Below, one piece after another: positions 23,313 to 29,801 of a DNA stretch of 34,429 nucleotides. Under the pieces are notes generated by a model, which saw nothing but the letters and a program-made list of their open reading frames with translations, was not told the DNA's origin and did no database searches. Position 1 is the first letter of the stretch. The number at the start of each line of letters is the position of its first letter. The DNA comes from DAOUAJ01 sp034433615. Its GTDB lineage: Bacteria > Chloroflexota > Anaerolineae > DUEN01. The stretch spans positions 1-34,429 of the forward strand of contig DAOUAJ010000248.1 in the NCBI GenBank assembly GCA_034433615.1, written 5' to 3'. The translations under genes were made by a program, and so were the position numbers.

Positions 23313-24313
23313 GGCCGCTCATTTGGATGGAACGGAGGTTGCACCCGGAGGCACTGGCCCGCCTGGAGGAAGTGGCCGAAGTCATCGCCAGCACCGATCT
23401 GGCTGATCTGCCGGGGGCCGCTGCGGCCATTGTCAGCTCGATCCCTGCGGTTAACGCGGCCTTTATGGACCAGGCGGGGCCGTCGTTGAAAGTGATCGCC
23501 CGGCCGGGGATCGGCGTGGACAACATTGACATCCCGGCTGCCACGCAGCGCGGTATCCTGGTGGTCAACACCCCAGATGCGCCCACAGAGTCCACGGCCG
23601 AGCACGCCGTGGCGCTGTTGCTGGCGCTGTCCAAGCGGGTGGTGATGGGGGACATGACGCTGCGCGGGACCGATCTCCCACGCGCCCGCTTGCTGGGTAC
23701 GGAGGCACGCGGGCGCGTGCTGGGAGTAGTCGGCTTCGGACGCATCGGCCGGCGCGTGGCCGAGATCTGCGCGCTGGGGTTAAAGATGCGCGTCATCGCC
23801 TACGATCCGTATGTGGACCGGACACAGGCGGCCGCGCTGGGCGTGGAGATGGTGGATGACCTGGACACCTTGCTGGCCCAGGCCGACTTCGTCACCCTGC
23901 ATTGCGCACTCACCCCGGAGACGCGGCATCTAATCGGCGAGCGAGAGTTGCGACGCATGAAGCCCGGCGCGTACCTGATCAACGTCAGCCGCGGCCCCGT
24001 GGTGGACGAGGCTGCGCTGGTGCGGGTTCTGGAAGAAGGGCACTTGGCCGGGGCCGCGCTGGACGTCTTCGACCCCGAGCCGCCGCTGCCAGACAACCCG
24101 CTGTTCCGCATGGTCAACGTGGTGGTCACCCCTCACATTGGCTCATACACCGATCTTGGCACATTGGCCATGAGCGAGGGCGCGGCCGAGCAGGTGTTAC
24201 AAGTCTTACGCGGTGAGCGCCCGACCTTCCTGTTGAATCCCGAGGCCTGGCCCGGCCGGGTTGCTCCGCTTCTGAAAGTTAGCCCGTTAAGGAGGAAATA
24301 CCGACATGCGTGA
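23309..24313 (+). CDS. D-2-hydroxyacid dehydrogenase (phosphoglycerate dehydrogenase-like)
   Basis: This 334-residue NAD-dependent enzyme has GVVGFGRIGRRVAE (G142, G144, G147) for nucleotide binding and the catalytic set R228 (NVSRGPVVDE), E257 (DPEPPL) and H276 (TPHIG). There is no ACT or regulatory domain, so it is not SerA but a short catabolic relative, acting on D-2-hydroxy acids such as glycerate, lactate or a pathway acid. It overlaps the AOR gene by four bases and the aldolase gene by eight, the tightest part of the operon. Confidence 0.92.
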   Translation: MRPLIWMERRLHPEALARLEEVAEVIASTDLADLPGAAAAIVSSIPAVNAAFMDQAGPSLKVIARPGIGVDNIDIPAATQRGILVVNTPDAPTESTAEHAVALLLALSKRVVMGDMTLRGTDLPRARLLGTEARGRVLGVVGFGRIGRRVAEICALGLKMRVIAYDPYVDRTQAAALGVEMVDDLDTLLAQADFVTLHCALTPETRHLIGERELRRMKPGAYLINVSRGPVVDEAALVRVLEEGHLAGAALDVFDPEPPLPDNPLFRMVNVVVTPHIGSYTDLGTLAMSEGAAEQVLQVLRGERPTFLLNPEAWPGRVAPLLKVSPLRRKYRHA

Positions 24314-25070
24314 TAACAAAGTGCGGGCGGCCCTCAAGCGCGGTGAGCCCGTCATCGGTACGATGGTCACGGAGATGCGTTCCCCGGCCATTGCCTGGCT
24401 GTTGGCCAATGCCGGCTTCGATTTTATGTTCATTGACATGGAACACGGCACTTATGACTTGGAGACGGTGGCGGATATGATCAAAATCGCCCGCCTGGCG
24501 GGCATTGTGCCGCTGGTGCGGGTGCCAGATGCCCTATATCACCTGATCGCGCGCGTGCTGGACGCCGGAGCGATGGGGGTGATGGTGCCGCGCGTGGAGA
24601 CGCGGGAGACGGTGGAGCAGGCTGTGGCAGCGCTGCGCTACCCGCCTATGGGCGAGCGTGGCTGCTCTGTCGGCAAAGGGAACAACGATTACCAGAGCGC
24701 TCCGTTGTGGGAGTTCACCCGCCATGCCAACGACAACATCCTGGCGGTGATGCAGATCGAGCGCAAGGCGGCTATTGATCACATAGACGAGCTACTCTCG
24801 GTGCCCGGGGTAGACGTGGCGCTCATCGGCCCGGCCGACCTGACGCTATCGTTGGGCGCGCCTGGCCCGCAGGACCCGGCCGTGCAGGCAGCTATTCAGA
24901 AAGTGGTGGAGGCAGGCAAGCGGCACGGCGTGGCCACCGGCATTCACCTGCGCGATGTGGAACAGCTCAAAGCCTGGCAGGCGCGCGGCATGACCATGCT
25001 CACCTACTCGACAGAAGTGGAGTTCATCATGAGCGGCGCCCGTGCCGGGGTCAGCGCGCTGCGTGGCTAA
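24306..25070 (+). CDS. HpcH/HpaI class II aldolase (2-keto-3-deoxy acid aldolase)
   Basis: This 254-residue metal-dependent aldolase cleaves 2-keto-3-deoxy or 4-hydroxy-2-oxo acids to pyruvate (or a similar 2-oxoacid) and an aldehyde. Catalytic H47 is in DMEHGTYD, R72 in LVRVPD, and metal ligands E152 (QIERKAA) and D178 (IGPADLTLSLG) are all present. It belongs with GarL (2-keto-3-deoxyglucarate aldolase), RhmA and HpaI. A GarR-like reductase upstream supports an aldol cleavage that yields a small hydroxyaldehyde. It overlaps the hydroxyacid dehydrogenase by eight bases. The precise substrate cannot be read from sequence. Confidence 0.93.
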   Translation: MRDNKVRAALKRGEPVIGTMVTEMRSPAIAWLLANAGFDFMFIDMEHGTYDLETVADMIKIARLAGIVPLVRVPDALYHLIARVLDAGAMGVMVPRVETRETVEQAVAALRYPPMGERGCSVGKGNNDYQSAPLWEFTRHANDNILAVMQIERKAAIDHIDELLSVPGVDVALIGPADLTLSLGAPGPQDPAVQAAIQKVVEAGKRHGVATGIHLRDVEQLKAWQARGMTMLTYSTEVEFIMSGARAGVSALRG

Positions 25071-25453
25071 CGGGCGGCATACAGGCGATTCCTCCGTGGT
25101 CATCCTCGTGGGTCGCCTGTCAGAGCGTGTCTGAAAATTCGCTCTGAGGCCCGTCCCTTCGGGCTGCCTGTCCCCTGGCCCCTCGTCTGAGAAGCCTGTC
25201 CTGGCCGATAGCCCGTACGGGCCACAAGTAGCCCATGCGGGCCACAGGCAGGCCAGGGATGACGAGGGCAGGCTGCACGACGTCCAGCTTGTAGTCCTCG
25301 CTGCCTGTACTCCGAAGGAGTGTTCAGAGGGGTGGGCAGGCTGGCGGTCAGGCCAGGGAGCCCCTCAGGGCGAAGCTTCGGGCCGATTTCCGCACTCGAG
25401 GACGGGTGCGGGAGCAATTTTCAGACATCCTCTCATCATCGAGGTAAGAAACC
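25071..25453. other. Gene-free spacer occupied by a MITE-like element
   Basis: The 383 bases between the aldolase and the Ldh2-family gene hold no gene. Nearly all of it is the element at 25123-25432. The Ldh2-family RBS (GAGGTAAG) starts only a few bases after the right end. Confidence 0.65.
25123..25432. mobile_element. MITE-like element with about 34-base imperfect terminal inverted repeats
   Basis: The left end, 25123-25156, reads GAG, two variable bases, TGTCTGAAAATT, (C)GCTC, five variable bases, CCCGTCC. The right end, 25400-25432, is the inverted form, with AATTTTCAGACA at 25416-25427 and GGACGGG at 25400-25406. The interior of about 240 bases has short palindromes and shares CTGGCGGTCAGGCCAGGGA with the repeat at 9491-9509. 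It encodes no transposase. No clear target duplication is visible. Confidence 0.65.
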
Positions 25454-26488
25454 ATGCCACTGATGAACCACACGGTCCTGGCCGATTTCGTTTCCCGCAT
25501 CTTTCAGGCAGTAGGAGCAAAAGAGGAAGTGGCGCGCCAGGTCGCCGATTCACTGGTGGCCAGTGACCTAGCCGGCCATGAGTCCCACGGCGTTGTCCGC
25601 GTGCGCCAGTACCTGGACAGCATAGCTGCAGGAAATCTCAACCCGACAGCCGAGCCGATCATCGCCCATGAGACGGCGATCGTCACCCTGGTAGACGCCC
25701 GGCGCAGCTTTGGGCAAGTGGCGGCCCGCTTTGCCATGGCCGTGACCATCGAGAAGGCGCGGGCGCAAGAGTTGGCGGCGACCGGGGTGTTCAACTGCAC
25801 CCATATCGGCCGGGTGGGGGAGTGGGTGCAGATGGCGGCCGACCAGGGGATGATCGGCCTGGCGTTTTGTAACGGCGGCGGGCCAGGTGGAGCCGTAGCG
25901 CCCTACGGCGGCGCGGCCCGTCGGTTGGGCACCAATCCGATCGCGGCGGCGGTGCCGGTAGCTGGGAGGCCGCCCGTAGTGGTGGATTTCGCCACCAGCG
26001 TCGTGGCCGAGGGGAAGCTACGGATCGCCCACAACCGCGGCAAGCCGCTGCCAGAGGGGTGGATCCTGGGGCCTGATGGCCGGCCCAGCACCCAGTCGAA
26101 GGACTTCTACGCTGGCGGTATGCTGTTACCGGCGGCCGGGCACAAAGGGTATGGCCTGGCTTTGCTTATGGAATTTTTGGGAGGGATCCTGACCGGGCGC
26201 GGCTGTCCAGCACTGCCCGGATTTACCCCCGGCAATGGTGTTCTCTTCCTGGTTCTTTCCATTGAACCATTCCGGCCGGTGGAGACTTTCCTGGCGGAGG
26301 GGGCAGCGCTGTGCGAACGGGTGAAGGCGGCACCGCCTGCCCCAGGCTTTGATGAAGTCATGTTGCCAGGTGAGCCGGAGCAACGTATGACGGAACGTCG
26401 GCGGGTTGAGGGCGTAGTGGTAGATGAGGCCACCTGGGCGCAGTTGACGGCTGCGGCCGCAGCGCTGGGGGTGGCAATTCCCGGTTGA
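25454..26488 (+). CDS. Ldh2/MDG2-family NAD(P)-dependent dehydrogenase
   Basis: This 344-residue protein belongs to the malate/L-lactate dehydrogenase type 2 family (with ureidoglycolate, sulfolactate and 2,3-diketogulonate dehydrogenases). Catalytic His is H45 in GHESHGVVRVRQY; H117 in NCTHIGRVG and the GTNPIAAAVPV strand are the other hallmarks, and AAGHKGYGLALLMEFL the C-terminal one. These enzymes are specific for L-2-hydroxy acids, opposite to the D-specific enzyme two genes upstream. It is separated from the main operon by the MITE-like element, so transcription may be independent or read through. Confidence 0.92.
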   Translation: MPLMNHTVLADFVSRIFQAVGAKEEVARQVADSLVASDLAGHESHGVVRVRQYLDSIAAGNLNPTAEPIIAHETAIVTLVDARRSFGQVAARFAMAVTIEKARAQELAATGVFNCTHIGRVGEWVQMAADQGMIGLAFCNGGGPGGAVAPYGGAARRLGTNPIAAAVPVAGRPPVVVDFATSVVAEGKLRIAHNRGKPLPEGWILGPDGRPSTQSKDFYAGGMLLPAAGHKGYGLALLMEFLGGILTGRGCPALPGFTPGNGVLFLVLSIEPFRPVETFLAEGAALCERVKAAPPAPGFDEVMLPGEPEQRMTERRRVEGVVVDEATWAQLTAAAAALGVAIPG

Positions 26489-26492
26489 GTGA

Positions 26493-26521
26493 TTGCCTCT
26501 TGTTCGTGGTTATGCTAGAAT
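26493..26521 (+). promoter_or_regulatory. Promoter of rsfS
   Basis: TTGCCT (26493-26498), a 17-base spacer and TAGAAT (26516-26521) lie right after the Ldh2-family stop codon and about 90 bases before the rsfS frame. Confidence 0.5.
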
Positions 26522-26611
26522 TTTAACCGGACTGACAGGTGACATGTTTCGCCCAGAGCAGGAGTTTGCGGTCACGAGCGAGCATGAGATGGCAAGGAGG
26601 GAGGTGCAAAA

Positions 26612-26956
26612 CTGGAGTCTGCAGAGCTGGCTCACACGATCGTTAATCTGGTAGAGGAGCATCTGGCTGAAGACATCGTTATGCTGGACCTGCGCTCGGT
26701 GTCTATCCTGGCCGACTATTTCATCATCTGCTCAGCAACATCTGAGCGACAGTCGCGGGCGTTGGTGGAAGCGGTAGATGAAGGTGTAGGGCGTCTAGGC
26801 AAGGCTCCTATCGGTGTCGAGGGATCGGCCGATGCGGGTTGGATTCTGATGGACTACGGCGACGTCATTCTGCATGTCTTTTCACCAGAGAAGCGAGCAT
26901 ATTACGGCCTGGATCGGTTCTGGCGCCAGGCGCCTGTGGTCGTGAAAGTTCAGTGA
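26612..26956 (+). CDS. rsfS: Ribosome silencing factor RsfS, apparent CTG start
   Basis: This protein of about 114 residues is the Iojap / RsfS factor, which binds ribosomal protein L14 and blocks subunit joining when nutrients are short. Family features are ELAHTIVNLVEEHLAEDIVMLDL at the N-terminus, LADYFIICSATSERQSRAL, GWILMDYGDVILHVFSPEKRAYYGLDRFW. The homologous N-terminus extends upstream of the first in-frame ATG (26681), yet no ATG, GTG or TTG lies in frame between the stop at 26585 and that ATG. CTG 26612 has AAGGAGGGAGG seven bases upstream and is the likely start. It is a housekeeping gene that marks the end of the island. Confidence 0.88.
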   Translation: MESAELAHTIVNLVEEHLAEDIVMLDLRSVSILADYFIICSATSERQSRALVEAVDEGVGRLGKAPIGVEGSADAGWILMDYGDVILHVFSPEKRAYYGLDRFWRQAPVVVKVQ

Positions 26957-26979
26957 AACACACCAGCAGAAAAGGCAAG

Positions 26980-27013
26980 CCTCGGAGGTCCTTCCGGAGT
27001 GAGACCTCCGAGG
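26980..27013 (+). terminator. Rho-independent terminator of rsfS
   Basis: An 11-bp stem (26980-26990 with 27003-27013), a 12-base loop and a following TTTT lie 24 bases after the rsfS stop. Confidence 0.85.
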
Positions 27014-27061
27014 TTTTGGTTGATGGTCACAGGATGTAGTCAATCGACTGCAGGGTGTGCT

Positions 27062-28018
27062 TCAATGCCCCCACAGGCCAATGACGACCAGGCCGGCCGT
27101 GATCAACAGCGTTGCTGTGAGACGGACCGCCACTCCCCGTTCTTTGTAGATGATGAAAGCCAGGATAACACCGATGACGATGCTGAACTGACGGAAAGCG
27201 ACGATGTAGCTGGCTCGTTCACTCAACTGATATGCCCAGAGCACCAGCCAGTAGGCCCCGAAGTTCAAACACGCAGCCCAGAAAGGGAGCCACCAGCCGA
27301 TGGGGTCTGAGCACGGCCCATCCGCTTCGAAACGACGGACAATGGACGGCTGACGGCCGACGGCTGACGGCTGATGGCTGACAAGAGGGGTTCGCAAAAG
27401 CGTGGCGTAGGCGATGTAGGAGACCAGGTAGAAAACGTACCCGTAACGAGCGGCTGTGGCCGGCCCCGGTAACACCACTTCCGCTGCCGCTTTGTCCAGC
27501 AACGTGTAGCCGACGGTCCCCAGCGCTGTGAGCAGCATCCAGAGGCTCGTCCGGTTAAGGTAGCGATCGAGGTGGAAATCGCGAAACGAACGGAGCGGGA
27601 CCAGGAAGCAACCGATGACGACCAATACCATCCCCGCCCACCCCAATGCCGTCGGGTACCGGCCGCGTAGAGCGTCGCCGAGGCCTACCAGGAGCACGGG
27701 CAAGGCGCGGGCCACGGGGTAGATGACAGTGAAATCTGAGGAAGCGTAGCCCTTTGCCAGGAAGAGGTAGTAGAGGGCACAGAAAGCGCCTGATCCCGCG
27801 GCATAGGCCCAGGCCTGCGGGCTCAGAGAGCGAACCTGCCACTCGCTGATGGCAGCCGGCACCAGGCCGATCGCGGCGATGGCGACGAGCATACGGTCGA
27901 AGAATTGGGCCTCCGCCCGTTGCCGCCGAGCGAGCAGGTTCCAGCCAGCATGAAGGATGGTAGAGCTGAGGACAAGAGCCAGGACGAAAGGGGTCATCAC
28001 CAATTGCGGGCCGATCAC
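27062..28018 (-). CDS. DMT-superfamily (EamA-like) permease with in-frame repeat insertion
   Basis: This 318-residue protein has about ten membrane helices in two EamA-like halves: VLALVLSSTILHAGWNLLARR begins the first, AACLNFGAYWLVLWAYQLSERASYIVAFRQ lies in the second, and VRLTATLLITAGLVVIGLW ends it. Between helices 6 and 7 the loop contains SHQPSAVGRQPSIVRR, translated from a GTCAGCC-type dispersed repeat (about 27330-27383). The frame is kept and the following helix is intact. GTG 28018 with GAGAGG upstream is preferred; ATG 27997 is an alternative. The substrate is unknown; family members export metabolites or import sugars. Confidence 0.87.
   Translation of the reverse strand: MIGPQLVMTPFVLALVLSSTILHAGWNLLARRQRAEAQFFDRMLVAIAAIGLVPAAISEWQVRSLSPQAWAYAAGSGAFCALYYLFLAKGYASSDFTVIYPVARALPVLLVGLGDALRGRYPTALGWAGMVLVVIGCFLVPLRSFRDFHLDRYLNRTSLWMLLTALGTVGYTLLDKAAAEVVLPGPATAARYGYVFYLVSYIAYATLLRTPLVSHQPSAVGRQPSIVRRFEADGPCSDPIGWWLPFWAACLNFGAYWLVLWAYQLSERASYIVAFRQFSIVIGVILAFIIYKERGVAVRLTATLLITAGLVVIGLWGH
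27330..27383. repeat. GTCAGCC dispersed repeat inside the EamA gene
   Basis: Units of GGCTGACGGCCGACGGCTGACGG followed by CTGATGGCTGAC match the class found at 3571-3663. They encode the loop residues SHQPSAVGRQPSIVRR in the minus-strand protein. Confidence 0.65.
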
Positions 28019-28068
28019 GTATGCCTCTCATCTAACAGGACTTGCTCCTAACCCTGGCCGCATTCGCA

Positions 28069-28097
28069 ATGATAACACAGCTTCAGCCCATGATCAA
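28069..28097 (-). promoter_or_regulatory. Promoter of the EamA gene
   Basis: On the minus strand TTGATC (28097-28092), a 17-base spacer and TATCAT (28074-28069) precede the GTG start by about 50 bases. Confidence 0.55.
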
Positions 28098-28150
28098 TCT
28101 GGGTTGTCCCCAATGTGAAACGCTCTCGGGCACCCTATCCGGACTACACT

Positions 28151-29113
28151 ATGACCGATTGGGTGGTAGGGATTGATTTAGGTGCTACAAAGATCGCATT
28201 GGGTCTGATTGACCCATGTGACCGCGTCGTGGCTTATCGCCGGATAGCAACAGAAGCAGACCACGGCCCGGAGTCAGTAGTTGAGCGGATCGCCGAGAGT
28301 GTGGCCGATCTGCAACGAGAGGTGCCGGGCGGGAGGGGGATCGCCGCGGTGGGCATCTGCAGCCCCGGCCCGTTGGATCACCAGACGGGTGTCATCGTGG
28401 AGCCACCCAACCTGCCTGGCTGGCGAAATGTCCCCTTCCGGCAGATGCTGGCGGAGCGGCTGGGTCTACCCGTGGTCCTGGAGCACGATGCCAAGGCGGC
28501 AGCGCTGGGGGAGTTCCACTTCGGCGCGGGCCGGGGCGAGCGGAGCATGGTGTACATTGTCGTCGGCACAGGGGTGGGCGCGGCCTGCATCGTTGACGGC
28601 CAGTTGTACCGCGGGCCGCACAACTCGGCCGGGGAGGTGGGACACATCACGCTGGACCGGCACGGCGAGCCCTGCTCCTGTGGCAATCGAGGCTGCGTGG
28701 AGACTTACGTGTCCGGCCCTGCGTTGGCCCGCCACTATCGGCGTGCTTTGGAGCAGGCGGGGAGGGGTCACCTGCGGAACCCAGAGGAGCCGATGACCGG
28801 AGAGACGGTCACCAGCCTGGCCAGAGAGGGCGATCCGTTAGCCCTCCAGGTGATAACCGAGGCTGGCGAGGCGCTGGGCACGGCTATCGCGTCCCTGGCG
28901 ATGATCCTGGACATTGACCTGTATGTGATCGGCAGCAGCGTGGCGAGGTGTGGGGACTTGCTGCTGGAACCGGCGCGACGGGTGGTCCCTCAGTGCGCCT
29001 ACCGGTCCGTGGCCTCGCGCGTGCGCATCGTCACCTCGCAGCTCTGGGACGACGGGCCGATCCTGGGTTGCGGTTGGCTGGCACGCCAGGCGCTGGCAAA
29101 TTCTGGCCGCTGA
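28151..29113 (+). CDS. ROK family sugar kinase (glucokinase-like)
   Basis: This 320-residue protein has the phosphate-binding GIDLGATKIALGLID at the N-terminus, the catalytic Asp D113 in EHDAKAAALGEFHFG, the sugar ligands E162 and H165 in GEVGHITLD, and the ROK zinc site C175-S-C177-GNRG-C182-VE. It phosphorylates glucose or a related hexose or N-acylated sugar. ATG 28151 fits family length; a GTG 36 bases upstream is possible. It is divergent from the EamA gene and separate from the island, although it is the only sugar kinase in the window. Confidence 0.92.
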   Translation: MTDWVVGIDLGATKIALGLIDPCDRVVAYRRIATEADHGPESVVERIAESVADLQREVPGGRGIAAVGICSPGPLDHQTGVIVEPPNLPGWRNVPFRQMLAERLGLPVVLEHDAKAAALGEFHFGAGRGERSMVYIVVGTGVGAACIVDGQLYRGPHNSAGEVGHITLDRHGEPCSCGNRGCVETYVSGPALARHYRRALEQAGRGHLRNPEEPMTGETVTSLAREGDPLALQVITEAGEALGTAIASLAMILDIDLYVIGSSVARCGDLLLEPARRVVPQCAYRSVASRVRIVTSQLWDDGPILGCGWLARQALANSGR

Positions 29114-29125
29114 ACGGCGCTTTGC

Positions 29126-29154
29126 TTGACGCCAGGGCGTGTCAGTAGTATGAT
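29126..29154 (+). promoter_or_regulatory. Promoter of the antitoxin gene
   Basis: TTGACG (29126-29131), a 17-base spacer and TATGAT (29149-29154) lie 47 bases before the ATG at 29201. Confidence 0.7.
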
Positions 29155-29161
29155 AGACATG

Positions 29162-29176
29162 ATGTCTTAAAGACAT
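29162..29176. promoter_or_regulatory. Perfect palindrome, probable antitoxin operator
   Basis: ATGTCTT, one base, AAGACAT, immediately downstream of the -10 box. Phd/YefM antitoxins bind short palindromes at this place to repress their own operon, so this is the likely autoregulatory site. Confidence 0.65.
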
Positions 29177-29200
29177 TATATCCGATAAGGGGGTGATCTC

Positions 29201-29557
29201 ATGACCAGCCAGGTGGTTACCGTAGCCCAGGCGCGCAGCGATTTCTCTAATTTGCTGGCTCAGGTAGAGCTGCTGAACTGTCGTTTCGTGATCGTCCGTC
29301 GGGGTAGACCCAAGGCCGTCCTGGTCAGTATGGAAGATTTGGCCCGTCTCGAGGCGTTGGATCAGGCCGCGGCCGCAACTCCCACTGCCGAGCGCGACCG
29401 GGCCGTGCAGGTGCTACAGCAGGCCGGCCTGTTGCGGCCGGTAAGCCCCGAATTGGTGAGCCGCTACGTCCGTTTGAGCCCACAAGAGCGAGAGGTTGTG
29501 CGCCAGGAACTTGCCGGCCGACGCTTCGATCCGCCCCTCAGCCAGCAGATCATCTAG
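29201..29557 (+). CDS. Phd/YefM-type antitoxin
   Basis: This 118-residue protein begins VVTVAQARSDFSNLLAQVELL and continues RFVIVRRGRPKAVLVSMEDLARLEAL, the complete Phd/YefM DNA-binding fold (about residues 1-55). A longer C-terminal part (about 60-118, PVSPELVSRYVRLSPQEREV) is the toxin-neutralising region. AAGGGGGTG precedes the ATG. The cognate PIN toxin behind it survives only as a C-terminal fragment, so this is an orphan antitoxin. Confidence 0.88.
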   Translation: MTSQVVTVAQARSDFSNLLAQVELLNCRFVIVRRGRPKAVLVSMEDLARLEALDQAAAATPTAERDRAVQVLQQAGLLRPVSPELVSRYVRLSPQEREVVRQELAGRRFDPPLSQQII

Positions 29558-29769
29558 AACGACCGTCCATAGATCGAGCAGTTGACCTGGCCCAACGTCA
29601 TTACCTTCGCGGCTACGACGCTGTGCAGCTTGCCTCTGCCCTGGTCGTCAACGACCGTCTGGTCGCCGCCGGCCTTCCACCACTCATTTTTGTCTCTGCC
29701 GACAATGACCTGACCATTGCTGCTGAAGAGCAACATTTGCTCACAGAAGACCCCAGCGCTCACCAGTAG
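29548..29769 (+). pseudogene. C-terminal fragment of a PIN-domain (VapC-type) toxin
   Basis: The frame ending at TAG 29767-29769 reads DRAVDLAQRHYLRGYDAVQLASAL, then PPLIFVSADNDLTIAAEEQHLL. This is the C-terminal half of PIN-domain RNases: the RGYDAVQLA segment with its acidic residue and the final strand with SADNDL are diagnostic. The N-terminal half with the first catalytic Asp (usually MxYxDTSAL) is absent, because the frame runs directly into the end of the antitoxin gene with no start. A deletion of about 200 bases therefore removed the toxin start while sparing the antitoxin. Confidence 0.8.
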
Positions 29770-29801
29770 ATCCATCACCTTCCGCGTGCGTATCGTTACA
29801 C

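Noticed and set aside
18990..26488. Sulfolactate or sulfosugar degradation pathway
   Set aside because: The aldolase, beta-hydroxyacid dehydrogenase, D-hydroxyacid dehydrogenase and Ldh2 families occur in sulfo-pathways, but there is no sulfolyase, sulfoacetaldehyde enzyme or sulfonate exporter in the window.
10988..26488. Ordinary D-glucarate / galactarate pathway
   Set aside because: The GarL-like aldolase and GarR-like reductase fit, but no enolase-superfamily dehydratase and no glycerate kinase are present, and the extra RraA, AOR and MDR genes are unexplained by it.
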